A DNA stretch of 64,000 nt from Apricaphanius iberus (taxonomy: Eukaryota > Chordata > Actinopteri > Cyprinodontiformes > Aphaniidae). Numbering within the stretch: the stretch's first letter is position 1; every line of letters begins with the position of its first letter. A program made the translations under genes and the position numbers. Shown here piece after piece: positions 11,681 to 24,470 of this stretch. Under the pieces are notes generated by a model. The model saw only the letters and a program-made list of their open reading frames with translations. It was not told where the DNA came from and did not search any database. The stretch lies in the NCBI GenBank assembly GCA_028564705.1, contig JAPXFQ010002840.1, positions 2,008,001 through 2,072,000 of the forward strand, given 5' to 3'.

Positions 11681-13400
11681 GGGAGCTTGGGGGTCCTGCA
11701 CAGTATCTTATCTGTTCCAAATACTGATACTGAGGGGTCTGAGGTTCTTCCAGGAATCTGCTGGAGCCATTCCCCCATTCTGGGGGTCACTGCCCGTAGT
11801 GCTCCAATTACCACGGGTACTACTGTCACCTTCTCTAGCTCGTCTCTGAGCCCTTGGTATTTATCAAGTTTCTCATGTTCCATCTTCTTGGTGTTACCAT
11901 CACTTGGTATTGCCACATCCACCATAACGGCTTTCCTCTGCTCTTTATCAACCACCACAATGTCAGGTTGGTTCACCATTACCATCTTGTCTGTCTGGAT
12001 CTGGAAGTCCCACAGGATCTTTTCTCCCTCATTCTCCACCACCTTTGGAGGCGTTTCCCCACATTGACCTTGGGGTTTCCAGCCCATATTCTGCATATAT
12101 GTTTCTGTATACTGTACTATGCTAGCCACTCGGTTATGTCATTTCATATATGCTTTTTCTGCCAGCATTTTACAACCTGCTTTTATGTGCTGGATTGTCT
12201 CAGATGACTCTTTGAACATCCTACACTTTGGGTCTTGTCTGGTGTGGTAGATTAGGCCCTCTATTCCTCTGGTGCTCAGAGCCTGCTCCTGTGCTGCTAG
12301 GATGAGTGCCTCTGTGGTGTTCTTTGGTACAGCCCTCTCTAGCCATTGGTAGGATCTCTTGAGATAAGCCACTTCAGTTATGTTCCGGTGGTACATCCCA
12401 TGTAGGGGCTCGTCCTCCCATGATGTTTCCTCCTCCAGCACCTCCTCATCTTGCCATTGTCTCCGGCATTCACTAAGTACGTCATCCGTTGAAGCCTTGT
12501 CCTTGATGTACTTTTGGAGATTTGATGTTTCACCTTGGATAATGGCTCTCATGCTCATCAGTCCTCGGCCTCCTTCATTGCGGCGTGCGTACAGTCTCAG
12601 GGTGCTGATGGAACCCGCCATGCATGGTGAGGAGCTTTCGTGTCTTGACATCTGTGGTCTGTATCTCATCCTTTGGGCATCTTATTAGTCCCGCAGGGTA
12701 TCTGATCACCGGCAGGGCGTAATTGTTTATTGCCTTGGACTAGTTTTTTCCATTGAGCTGGCTTCTTAGGACTGGACTCACTTGTTGGAGGTATTTAGCT
12801 GTTGCTGCTTCCCTTGTTGCCTGTTCAAGGTTGCCATTTGCCTGCGGTATTCCCAGGTACTTGTAACTGTCCTCAATGTCTGCTATTGTTCCCTCTGGGA
12901 GTGAGAGCACTTCAGTGGACTACCTTGCCTTGCTTTGTGACCATCCTAATACATTTTTCAAGTCTGAATGACATCCCAATGTCATTGTAATCCAAAGACA
13001 TACATATGAATAGATCCTGGTGGTGTGGATCAGGGAATCAATGTCCCATTCGCTCTTAGCATACAGCTTGATGTCATCCATGTAGAAAAGGTGGCTGATC
13101 GCAGTTCCTTTCTTGAACATGAGCTTCCATGTTGTGGAGAGACAGGTTATTGGGCGAAAGTAAGATGGGACTGCACCTTTGGTGGGATCCTTCTGTTTAG
13201 CCATTCTGGGTGAGTCCTATCTCTTAGGAGCTGGTTCAGTTGTGCTGCCAGGGGCTCATGGAGTGCTGTGAGTGTCTTTAGCCAGTAGGCATGGATCACG
13301 TCAGGGCCTGTTGCTGTCCAGTTTTTCATACCTGAGACTCTTTCTTGGATGTAGGCCACTGTCATGATAACTGGATTGTGCTCAGGGAGGTTGCTGTGAA
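11681..13400 (-). mobile_element. REL-endonuclease LINE (R4/Rex6/NeSL-like), decayed
   Basis: Minus-strand pieces run in element order: an RT N-terminal block (13147-13365, including ATGPDVIHAYWLK), an RT catalytic block with YMDDIKLYAKSE (about 13040-13075), a zinc-binding and linker region (12139-12669) and a C-terminal restriction-enzyme-like endonuclease (11690-12129). The last has the PD-(D/E)xK-type segment NQPDIVVVDKEQRKAVMVDV. Frameshifts and a large internal RT deletion break the ORF. The original stop is gone and the frame runs into the (TA)n tract. This differs from the AP-endonuclease LINEs elsewhere in the window. The clade name is inferred from architecture. Confidence 0.8.
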
Positions 13401-14228
13401 AAGGTGTGCTTTAAGTCTACTTTTAAAGAGTATCATCCGTGCGAAATATTGATTTGGGATCACAAATAACTGGAAGATCAGCATGCCTGACATAAAAAGA
13501 GGAGCCGGGGACAGGATGTACGGTCTCCGTTCAGCATATACATCAGCATATACATCAATATAAACCTACATCAAGATGCTTCCAGTGGCTGATCTTCAAT
13601 GAGTGCCAGCGCATCCATTGTGCAGCATTATGCAGGAGTTGACAAATACACTAATACGTGCAATTGCTATGTAATCCAAAGATATATATATGAATATAAT
13701 TCTTAAATGCAACATATTTTCATTCACATTCGGGATGAGGGAGGGGAGGCTGTTGGTTGTGTGTTCGTCTGTGTGTGCAAAAGTCTACATGTCTGTAAAT
13801 GTGACTTAAATTCACAATTTTGGTATCTCTCCTGCTATGGAAAGTGTCAATGATGGTTTTCTGTGTAACTATCAGATCGGCAGCAGTTCCCCATGATTGT
13901 GATTCATATTGATTCAGACTGAGAGGTGATTTAAAGGCTCAGGAACCCTTTGCAGGTGTTTTAGATTAATTATCTGATTAGAGACACTTTGTGCCTAAAA
14001 TATTTAATCTTAACCTATTTGGAGTTTTCAAAAGCAAAAATCATCAGTTATGACAAAGACTTGAAATATCTTGCTTGTTATATGAGTCAATATCATATAT
14101 TGTTTTCACCTTTTAGGTTTATATAACTGACATAAATGAACTTTTTTATGATATTCTAATTTTCCAAGTTTCACCTGTACCTCTGATTGCTTTCTCTTGT
14201 TCTCTCTGTTGGTTTTTGCCTTAAACAA
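13400..14228. other. Intergenic, no gene seen
   Basis: No gene is supported. A 27-base segment at 13670-13696 nearly repeats one at 12986-13012 inside the LINE. Confidence 0.4.
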
Positions 14229-14300
14229 TGCATGACAAAGCAAATTTATTTGTATAGCACACTTTCAACAGGGTAATTCAAGGTGTTTGTCAGTCAAAAC
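14229..14300 (-). mobile_element. L2-like LINE 3' tail scrap
   Basis: 'caaatttatttgtatagcac' followed by 'gtaattcaaggtg' is the antisense of an L2-type 3' end. No ORF remnant is attached. Confidence 0.5.
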
Positions 14301-14786
14301 TTGCTGGTTTCTTTGTCTATTTCCTCCCGTCATTATTCTCTGTTTTCTTCATCTTGCTTTCCATTAAACATAATTTTTTTCATTCACATCCATCAAAAAA
14401 ATCTAATATGATCTTTCTTTAGAATTTTACTAACAACCAGATTTAAACTTTTATCCACTTTATTTATAATGTTTGAAACTAATGTTTGGAAGCCCGCACA
14501 GAAAGGCAGAAACCCCATCTTAGGGTTAAGGGAGAGAGAGGTGCCCTAAGAGAGCTGTTGTACCTTCATAATAAATACTTTAAAAACATCAATGGAGAAT
14601 GAATGATTATCATCCTTATTTTCATCTGTATGGAAATCTGCGATGGGACAAGGCTTAATGCACAAATATATAATATTATCTTCCTTTATAATTTTACTAA
14701 CAACCAGATTTGAGGTTTTATCCACTATATTTATAATGTGTGGTGCTTTGCAGGACTTAATTTATGAAATTCCAGACCATCATTTT

Positions 14787-14818
14787 TCCATCCATCCATC
14801 CATCCATCCATCCATCCA
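14787..14818. repeat. (TCCA)n microsatellite
   Basis: About eight TCCA units. Confidence 0.9.
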
Positions 14819-15029
14819 AGGATTGGTGGTCTTCCAGGGTGGTGGTGGTGGTGCTTATCTCTTATTTTGGTGTTCAATGGGCGAGAGGCCAGTCCTGGGT
14901 GTCTATGTTTGGATTGTCCTTTGTGGAAATCATAACGTAGACACTGTAAACTGAGAAACTGGACTTAGATAAAATTAAAAGGAATCCATTTAAATCAGGA
15001 CTATCTCACTTTTCTTTGTAAAAAAACAA

Positions 15030-15722
15030 ACCCTTTTCTTCTGGAGGTTTCTGCTTGTTTAAGGGGTGTTTTTACCTCTCCGCTGTCTCTACATGTTTGT
15101 TCAGTATGAGGGATTGCTGTGAAGTCAACAACACAACACGGATGACTACCGTCGCTACATGTTGGTCCAGCAGGAGTGAACGCTGCAAGTCAATCTGCTC
15201 TGCTCTCCATGGAAGACCAACCTGGTCTGGTATCCTGCTCAGCTACAACACCCTGCTGGATGGGGAGCATTGGTTTGGATGATGCTCCCAGTGACTGAAC
15301 ATCCTCCATGTCCTGTTGTCAACGTTTTACTTACTTTAATATATAAAATACTGTTCTTTGTGTGTCTCTTCTCTGTCTTCTCAGACCCCCAGACAGTCGT
15401 AGCAGATGGACGCTTGTACAGAGTCAGGTTCTGCTTGGAGTTTCTTCCTTTTAAAAGGGAGTTTTTCCTTTCCACTGTCACAACATGCTTGCTCAGTATG
15501 AAGGATTACAGAGGGATTACTGTGGTTGGAGTCTGCATGTTCCAGGCACAACCTCATGTCAATGACTCAACGCAAACTGTTGGGATTCCTTACATACAAA
15601 AATCTTAACTGATTGGAATGTTTGTATAATTGTATTGTAATAACTTTTCTTGTAAAGTGCCTTGAGATGAGATCTTTTGTGAATTGGCGCTATATAAATA
15701 AACTGAATTGAATTTGAATGAA
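15030..15722 (+). mobile_element. L2-like LINE 3' UTR copy
   Basis: It matches the 3' UTR of the LINE at 7360-9415: 'ggttctgcttggagtttctt', 'catgcttgctcagtatga', then 'aaagtgccttgagatgagat' and 'gcgctatataaataaactga' with a GAATT tail ending at about 15720. Part of the motif block occurs twice (15040-15120 and 15425-15510), suggesting one insertion in another or an internal duplication. No RT sequence is included. Confidence 0.8.
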
Positions 15723-18700
15723 TGTCCTTTCGGAAAACTGTGCATTGTGTTAGTTTGACTATAAGGAATGCCTGAGATGTAATCACACCGCACCCTCTTT
15801 AGGCTTTTTAAGGTAATGCATGTGTGTAAAAGTTTTACCAGAGCCAGAGTGTAATATTGATACAACTAAACAAACTAGTAAAAGAGATACAATTATCTTC
15901 TGCACTTGAATAAAAGATGAAAAATTATGCTTATTAAAATCTATGTTTGAATCTCAAATCTCAAGTACGTACACACTGGTTAAAAATGGCAGGTTCTCGT
16001 GAGACCATGATAAATTCAAAAAACAAGAAAAGAACATTACAAAGCTTTTTTCCCACACATTTACTATAACATATATCCTGTATAATTCAGGTGAAAAAGA
16101 AGAAAATGTGTTAAAATAATAGCTGCGATAACCTGGTTGCAACAGTGTACATACAATTAAAATAATAGAGGCCCTGTTTACACTGAGACAAAATGAGAAT
16201 AGTTTAAAAAACGGAATCTGTAAAAACAGCTCCACAATAAAAAGAAACTTTGACCACAGATTTACACAGAAGCTGACGCGGGTGTAGTACTTATGCCAGG
16301 CCCACTTATGCCAGGCCCACACTGCCAGAGAAACAAAGAAAAGAATGTTAAGCATGCACAGTCAACCCAAACACAACAAAACTAGTTACAAATGAGAGCT
16401 TTTATCATTGAGGGTAACTGAGCTGATGCTGTGAAATGTCTCCACTCCACCTGATTCAAAGATGACCGTTTACGGTATCCTGAAACGGACATGGATCAGA
16501 TGCATATTTGATGACATAACTTTGCTGCTACACCTGGTTTCATCTCCTTGTAAAAAGGGCCTTAGTCACCTTTTAATTCAGGTTCAGGATCCAGTCTTCA
16601 TGAGTTTCCACCTACTGGTAATTATAGTGAATCTGATTGATCTGAGGTAAAATTCAGCTAAGCGACATAAATAAGAAAATGTAAGGAAATCTGTGTAGTA
16701 CTTACTTCAAATCTTCCTATATTTGCTCATCTGCATCCTTTAGCCAATGGCCTAGACTCCCTGCCCCCTCACCCTCTACACTTACTTCTTCATCGACTCC
16801 TCATCTTCAGAGGCACTCTGATCACTCTGAGTCACCCTCCCCTCTGATGAGGTCGACTATGGCAGAGTATGGACAGTGGACTCTGGACTTTGTGGACTGG
16901 TACCAGCAGAACCACCTCCTGATCAAAATGGGGAACACTGCAGATGAGATCGTGGATTTCTGCTGCTGCAAATACAAACACCTGCCATTGTAACAGTAGT
17001 GTGTATGCTTTTGTTGTTGTTTTTAATATGTATGTCTTCCTATTGCTTGTTCTGACTTTTTTTATGTGTTCTTGTCATTTTTTGTCATTTTCATCCTCTG
17101 AGAAGCTCTCTTATCTCCTCACTCTATATCGGCCTGCCTTCAGTTTTGAGTACCTCTTCCTTTGTCACCTTGGGATTTTGCTTCCATCCAGTAAGTGCAT
17201 AAGGTTAATGTTTGTGTTTCTTTGTTGGCTCATCATTTAAATTCTTCACTTTTAATCATCGCCTCTGATGGAAATTATAGTCATGGTTCTATTATCTATC
17301 TAAGTTAATATGTTCTGTACTTTACACAGAAAGTACAGAAACAGACACATGCTCAATCTATAACCAAGAACATATGCAATGTTTGAACATTGAAGGAGGT
17401 TTGAAAGTTTGATTGAAGTTATATTTTTACGGTAGGCTACTGTTCAAATAGTGACATTTTTTCCCCAAAATGTGCTTCTCAAAGACTGCCACTAGAGGGT
17501 AGTGTTGCGCTGTTAAAAAAAAAAAGCCCCGGAATTTACAGTTCCACAGACCAAATCTACACACTGAAGGCGTTCTTTTACATCACTGTAAATGCGTTTT
17601 TGTCTGTCAGAGGTGGCCTTGCTACTGTGCTTTCGAATATGCGCATGCTGATTCCATCAGTTAGGACAAGTTGTTCAGGTCTTGAAGATTAAAAGTAGCC
17701 GGGAATCCCACTGTGTTTGACTGTTAGTTTGATGGCATGTCAGTACAATCCTGTGTTAGTTTTAAGGCACTTGTTATGTATAACAACATTCCAAAAGTCC
17801 TGGAGACCATCATTTTCTCCTATTAAAGCCATTTTTGTCCGTTGTCGTTTTGTTTAATCTTGAAAATGGAACTTAGTAAGACCTGCCGTGTTTTAGATGT
17901 TGTTCCCGGTCATTTTGTAATCTACTGGTTAAATCGTTGATATGCTCTGTGAGTCATTTTTGCTTTACCTGCCTCTCAAGTCAGTCAATAGAAAGTTCAC
18001 CACCACTGTATGTTCTCCACATTTTAGATAATGGCTCTAATTTTAGTTTGCTTTCATACCAAAGTCTTAGAAATGGCTTTGTATCCTCTCAAGACTGATG
18101 GATACCAAAAACTTTGTTTCTCTACCGTTTTTTTTTCTGTGTTGCATGTATGAAATTATTCTTTGGTCAATACTGAAATCAGGATTGTTTACGTGGATGC
18201 TAATACACACTGAATTAGAAGCAGATTGCTTTTGTTTTACAAGAAAAAGGTAGGAGTTTGTATTACTGCATTTTGAATTTAGCAGGTAAATTTGTTGAAC
18301 AGTCAATTTTTTTATTTGATTAAATATGCACTTTCTTTATTTTTGCTTAAAAGGGAAACTAAAATAGAAATGGGATTGATTCAAGAGACCAAAATAGACT
18401 GGCATGCTGCTTAGTCTGTACTAATCCTAATTATACATTTATTGAATTACTTCATTAATTCAAATAAATAAATAAATACTACTTCTATTGTTGTTTTAAA
18501 AGTGTGATAATATTGTTCAAGGTTTATATTTTTATCTGTTTGTAATCTTCTCAACACAATTTAAGATTTTAACATGCTAAATAGTCTCTAACAATTACAT
18601 TCATCTACTAAACTTTCCCATTTCGAATGAACTCCTCACCCTATCTCTCAGGATGAGTCCTGCCATCATATAGTGGAAGCTCATTTCAGCTGCTTGTCCT

Positions 18701-18914
18701 TGTAATTTTAGTAAAAGTGTAATTGAACAGTAAATCTGGAGCTCTGCTTAATGACTCAGCTCTTTCTTCAACACAACAGAGTGGACCAACATCCATATTA
18801 CTGCAGATGGAGCTCCAATCTGTCTAACAATGTGCCAGGTGTGGATTCAGGAAAACTCCAAAAGCCACCTAGTCATATCCCCGCTTTTCAGATTCAGTAA
18901 TTAACATTTTTTAT
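15723..18914. other. Intergenic, mostly unassigned
   Basis: It contains a perfect 15-base tandem duplication (ACTTATGCCAGGCCC, 16289-16318). At 16855-16990 a plus-strand frame reads LDFVDWYQQNHLLIKMGN, which resembles the post-catalytic RT region of a fish LINE. No host gene was recognised. Confidence 0.4.
16855..16992 (+). mobile_element. Possible LINE RT fragment
   Basis: An open frame (MAEYGQWTLDFVDWYQQNH then LLIKMGNTADEIVDF) aligns by eye with the RT block just after the FADD motif (compare [20 protein letters not shown] in the LINE at 55-57 kb). It is very short, so it could be chance. Confidence 0.4.
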
Positions 18915-19611
18915 TAGGGATGTTCGACATTGGCTTTTTTTTACCGATATCCAATATACCGATATAGCCTAACTCATAATTTCCGAAACCGATATAAACC
19001 GATACCGATATGTGGGGACCCTCCCTCATAAAAAACAAAAACTACTAAACCCTTTTAGGTAACCACAATGAAATATCATGTATCATGCATACTTGAGCTT
19101 TAAAATTTTAGAAAATGTAATAAGTACTACAATTTTAGTTAGGCAATTGAAAAAGATGCCATTTTTATTTTGTCTTAAAAACTGGCTGGAACATTTTCTC
19201 ACACAGAGAATACTGACAAAGGCCCACCAATCAGGACAAATTTCTACTTTTAGAAAATGTAACCAAAATTATACATTTATAGCATTGAGGTAAAGTGGAA
19301 ACAACTGAAACAAGAATAAAAAATAAAAAAACAGCAAACATTTAAGCAGGGCCAATAATTAACCTACCTTTTAATATATTGAAAGTTGTCTCAAACAAAT
19401 AATGTCTCAAAAACTAAACCTCAAATCTTTTATATTTTTACATTCTGAGAGAGAAAAAAGTAGCTGAAGAGTTTGATATACAATATGTGTATGGTGTGAA
19501 AAACTCATCTTATTAAAAAAATAAAAACCGATACCGATAATTTCCGATATTACATTTTAATGCCAATATCGGCCGATAATGACTTTAGGCCGATAATATC
19601 GGACATCCCTA
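18915..19611. mobile_element. hAT-type MITE with terminal inverted repeats and 8-bp TSD
   Basis: A 697-bp non-autonomous DNA element. The ends read TAGGGATGTTCGACATT and, inverted, TAGGGATGTCCGATATT. It is flanked on both sides by TTTTTTAT (18907-18914 and 19612-19619), an exact 8-bp target-site duplication characteristic of hAT elements. Many 'ccgata' subterminal repeats line both ends. There is no transposase. Confidence 0.9.
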
Positions 19612-21390
19612 TTTTTTATGCATTGATTATATTCACATAAGAACAAACATAGGCGTAACCATCATCCCAGAAGTGATGGGTCACATTTTTCAGACATCCT
19701 ATGTCATCCATGCTGCTGGCCTCTGTTCTTCTGTATCCTCCCTGACTCTAGTCTTTCTATTGTAGCAATAAATATATGAAAATGAGAAAAGTAACATTTT
19801 GAAATAGAGTTATGATGGGTAGCAGTGAAATGGCATTGACATCAAAGTCCTTTTTATGCCATAAATAGTTTTTTTCCTAGCCATTTATATTCTCTTTTGA
19901 TCTGTGCTGACCCTGCTCCGTCTATAATGGCTATAAATATTTATTTCCATTATATGGAAAGCTTTAGTGAGCACAAGATGACTCAAAGTTTTTGCTCTGC
20001 AGGCTGGTTTTAGACACGCTCCATTGTAGCCTTTGCAGATCTACCACTGTCTGGTAGGTTAGGCAGGGGCAGTCACATTGCTTTTTGTTTGTAGATATGT
20101 TTGATAATTATTGATGTGCGTTTTGACTGGGTTCATGTGATTTGTGATTTATTTGCTTGTAAAAATACGCAAATAAAAAGACTACAAATCAAAATTCACA
20201 TACATAACTTTAGCTAACATTAATTACCACTAACTAACACTTTTATCGCTCCATTGTATCTCATTTATTTTTTTGACAGCAGGACACGCATGGACCGGAA
20301 GATGGGTGGGACTTAAGCTCCATATTATGGCATTTAAAAACATATAGAATTTGTTGGGAGGATTCAGAAATGGTCTGTTGTAGGCACACCTGATATTCTA
20401 ATGTTTCTCTTACAAAAACAACAGAAATGATTAATGTTGTTGTTGAACACCATGAGAGAACAGACTTCGAAATACTCATCTATATGTCCAGACAACAACA
20501 GAAGTGCTGAAACACTGAGTTATTTTAAGTCAAAGTTACCATCATGTCTGTGGTATTTGTACACACCACTTCTTGGTGCTCTCTGATAGAATTTGGGTGG
20601 TCGTTGGTTTTGTTCCAGGCTCATATTCACTGGATGTAGTTGGACTTTTGATTCTTGCTCCAAAACACCTATGTTTGGACCTGTTTCTTTGTACCTGCCC
20701 AGGCCTAAAGTAACATGTTTGGGATAAATGTTGGAGCGGGAGCCTCATCTTTCTAATTGTTCCAGACTTGATTCATACTCTTGTAAATGACTTGAATCTC
20801 AGAGGAGCTAAAATGAACCTGAAACGTCGAAGAGAGGAAATCTTTGAAAATGATGAACAACTATTAGGGTGACTTCATTTAATTCCAAGCATATTCATGT
20901 CAGGAAGCAAAGAGTATCATCAGATGGTGGTTTGCCTCAGGCTGAATACTCATGTGCTTAGTTTTAGTGTAAATCAACCTGCGTATAGTTGCCTTCCAGT
21001 CTCATGAGCGTTGCTCAACAGGTTTATTTGTTTCTCTTGTATCCATGGAAACATAATGCCAGTGTTGGGCGGAAAAAAAAAGATTTTGTACCATATGAGC
21101 ACCACAGCATGATTTTGAGCTTGCTAAAACAGACTTAGATATAAATACTGCAGCTTGGAGGGCAATGCAGCTGGAAATCATTTTTCAGTGGCTCCAGATC
21201 TGCTCAAAGCAGTTTAATCCATTTGCTACTCAGCAGATGGAGCAAACAAAAAAAGGTTACCAAGTTTCCCGCATGAATCATTATACAATTAGATTAGCTA
21301 TGACTCAATATCACAAGTAAAAGAGAACAAAAACGCCACTGTTAGATCTTCACTTTGCTAAAGAGGCAGATGTTGCTGCTTACTTTATCT
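19612..21390. other. Intergenic, no gene seen
   Basis: AT-rich DNA with short unsupported frames only. No RNA gene or mobile element was recognised. Confidence 0.4.
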
Positions 21391-21539
21391 AAAGTTGAGA
21401 CCAGATACTGTATTTACATATGCCTTAGAAAAAAAGTCACAAACACATGCATTTCTTTACTGTCAAAGATTAAATCAGTGTAAACGTTTTTTATTTAGAT
21501 CAGTAACTATGAACATATTTTTTGTATTTGTGAAATATC

Positions 21540-22740
21540 GGAATAAAGAGAGAGACAACTGTTTAAAAAAAGTCAAAAGTATGCATACAGTATTTTGTAG
21601 AATTGTCACTAAACTGTTTCATTGGGGCAAAACGTTTCATGTTTTCTTCTGCAAACTTTCTACAATCTTGCTGGAATCTTGGTGGAACTGGATCAGGTTT
21701 GTAGGCTTTCTTGCCCACACTCACAGATTTTCTATGGGTCTTCTCAGGGCGTTGTGATGGCTACTTCAATACTGTGACTTTACTCTCTTTAAGCCACTTT
21801 GTAACTGATTTTGACTTATACTTTGGGTCAGTGTTCATTTGAAAGACACATTTGTGCCCGAGCTTCAACTTCCTGGCTGATGCTTTCAGATGTTGCTTCG
21901 GTATGTCCACTGTTGCCATCTGTTTTGTAAAGTGTACAAGTGAAGCAGAAATGACCCACATCGTGATGCTGCTGCCGCCATACTTCACAATTGGGATGCA
22001 GTTCTGAGGCTTTAGATCTTTCTTTTTCACTCTAAATATACTGTTTGTCATTATGGCAAACAGTTCCGTTTCTCTTATGTCAGATGAGATTTTTTTAGAC
22101 AAGATTTTTTTCCCAAGTGAAGTAAGAAACTTTAGTATGACTTGTTTATGGTGGTTATGAAGAAATGTCTTCCACCTACCAAAAAACCTTCAGTCACTGG
22201 TGGCACAGGACTGGTTTTACTGTTGATAGTCACACTGTTTCCAGTTTCAGCTAGGATACTGACGAGGCCTTCAGCTGTTGTCCTGGGATTGATTCACAGA
22301 TTTCACACCAAAATACGCTTCCCTGTGGGACTTAGAATACATCTCCTTCCTGAGTGGTAAGATGGTTGTACATTCTCATGTTTTTTTTATCGTTTTTGGA
22401 CTTCCAGGCTTCTTAAAATGTATATGCATGCACAGTTGTGCTACCGATGGACTCAGATGGACTCAATTAACTTTCGTAAACTTTTTAAGATGTAATCATC
22501 TGGAGTTTCCCTTTTTGTTCAAAGACAAACTTAGTATGCTTCTGACTTTGATGTACTGACATTTGAAAAAAAAAAAATCATATTTATTTTTGTAAAAAAA
22601 AATTTTTTATTCTGATTTGATGTTTCAGCATTAAAGAAAACAATGTTCTTTTTTCTTTTTCTTTAAGTATATGTAAATATCTGGTTTCAACTGTTTCTGG
22701 GTGATGAAAACGCAAAAATGAGAATAAACAATTACACAAG
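21540..22740 (-). mobile_element. Decayed Tc1-like transposon
   Basis: The minus-strand frame 21761-22102 is a Tc1 transposase segment: HLKASARKLKLGHKCVFQMN, then TDPKYKSKSVTKWLKESKV. The catalytic DNDP has become NTDP. Flanking pieces on both sides (for example 22200-22450) fit the rest of a fish Tc1 element. Several stops and indels make it inactive. Terminal repeats were not resolved. Confidence 0.8.
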
Positions 22741-22754
22741 GGTTTATATTAAAT

Positions 22755-23333
22755 TTTATTTGTGCACAGCGTGATGATGTAGATAAAAAGGAGCAAGCAA
22801 GAAAAAAGATTTCTTACAAAAAAAAAAAATCACCTTCAGAACTTAAAAGCTCATGTTCAAAAAACAGTTGCTGAGATTCTCTATCAAATTCTGTGAAAAG
22901 ACAGCAGATAAACTGAAGGTGGCAGACATTTAAAGCGAGCTTAGTGTCTCGGTAAGACAGAACTCCAACCCAATACCAGTCCAGTTACCCCATCCAGTCC
23001 GTGGATCCACCCTTTTCCAGGGTGGAACATTATTCCTTGCATCACATCCACAGACGAGAAGCGGAGTAGAGGACAAAAACTGGGTGAAGGTGCATCAAGG
23101 AGTCCCAGATAAAAATGTAACAGAAAAAAATGCATCCAGAAAAGTGTATATTATGCATCACAATGTCTTAATTCCAATGCATTAACCTGTGGAAGTAGTA
23201 GGTTTCACACAAGCTCATTATGGGACAATCTAGTTCAAATTTGCAGTGCTAAGAGAAAGAAAGACAGAAAGGGGTTATTAATACTTTACCAGAGGTTACT
23301 GCACTGGAATAGAAGCCCTTTTATATATATATA

Positions 23334-23423
<90 letters not shown>

Positions 23424-24470
23424 CACAAAAATGGAACATATAGCATAAAACAATGACATTTAAAACAAATTTTTAAAAAACCCTCAATGCTCTTCATATT
23501 CAAAAACACTGTAATCAGAATGATGTGAACAATAAAAGATGGAAATTTATCCAAAGAAGGGTGAAAAAAAAAGCAGGCACAATTCAAAATATCCTGTAGC
23601 ACACATATCTGTGGCTACAAAGGCACGAGTGATGAAATCTGTGGAGCAGTCGTTGGGTATGGGACAAGGCGGTGGAGAAATGGAGTGATAAGGGATGGCT
23701 TTCTACACGCTGAGGCAACGTGGTGGGCGTGGCGGACGGCAAGGAAACAGGTGTGGGCGGGTTCAGTGTGTCAGACTGTGGAGAGGAGGAAGAACTAAGG
23801 AGGGATGGTTAGTGAATGAGGTTTTTCAGGGGTGTGTGTTTGTGTGTCTGTGTGAAAGGGTTACAGAAAGGCAGCAGCAGGTTGTTGCTGTGGTGCCGCT
23901 CTGAGCGAGCGAGTGTTTGCTGAGCCTGACAGAATCCAGCAGTGCTTGCCCTTTATCTCTGGTTTGACCCTCACGACCCCATAGCGTACGACCGTCCCAC
24001 CCTGGCCTACCACTCCAAAACAGCAAACACGAACAAGGTGGTGATGACAGCAGCAGACCTGACCTCCTTGTCCTCACACAGATTACACATGGAAGGACTC
24101 CCCAGAACTTACGAAAAAATGTACATTTTTTTTGACTAATTGCATGAAACAAACTAATGGAAAAAAAAAACAAGACAAAGAAAAATAATCAAAAACTCAA
24201 GGAAAACCCGGAAAAATTACAGTTTGAATTTTCTGTGCCCACCTGGTTGGTTAAGCTGTCATGGAGAGAAAAAACAGAGAAGACAGAAAGGCAGAATCAG
24301 GTGTCAAGTGACCATGCCTCTTCCCCCTTCAAACATCACTCGACCTCTCATGTTCCAGAGGTCTAATTTTTCTATTCCCTGACTTTTTTCTCCATCTACT
24401 TTGCCCCGTTTCGCCTTTCCTCCCTGCTGTGGTTTCCAATGATCCTCCTCTTTCCTCACGTTTCTTTATA
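22755..24470 (-). other. cav1: Predicted cav1 3' UTR ending at the first AATAAA
   Basis: Downstream of the cav1 stop, the first canonical AATAAA on the minus strand is at 22755-22760, about 1.7 kb away, followed by a T/G-rich stretch. A 3' UTR of this length is usual for CAV1. The segment contains a long (TA)n tract (23320-23419) and no supported open reading frame. The end point is inferred from the signal alone. Confidence 0.5.
23320..23419. repeat. (TA)n microsatellite in predicted cav1 3' UTR
   Basis: About 100 bases of TA repeat with one TTT interruption. Confidence 0.95.

Noticed and set aside
11451..12067. Plus-strand proteins with long Tyr-Ile repeats
   Set aside because: These are translations of the (TA)n microsatellite joined to antisense LINE sequence.
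16289..16318. 15-base perfect tandem duplication as a regulatory motif
   Set aside because: Only two copies with no supporting context; a slippage event is sufficient.
1..22700. met exons downstream of cav1, expected from vertebrate synteny
   Set aside because: No segment translated to a recognisable MET domain; met probably lies beyond the left edge.
23321..23602. Minus-strand ORF ending in Tyr-Ile repeats
   Set aside because: Microsatellite translation inside the predicted cav1 3' UTR.
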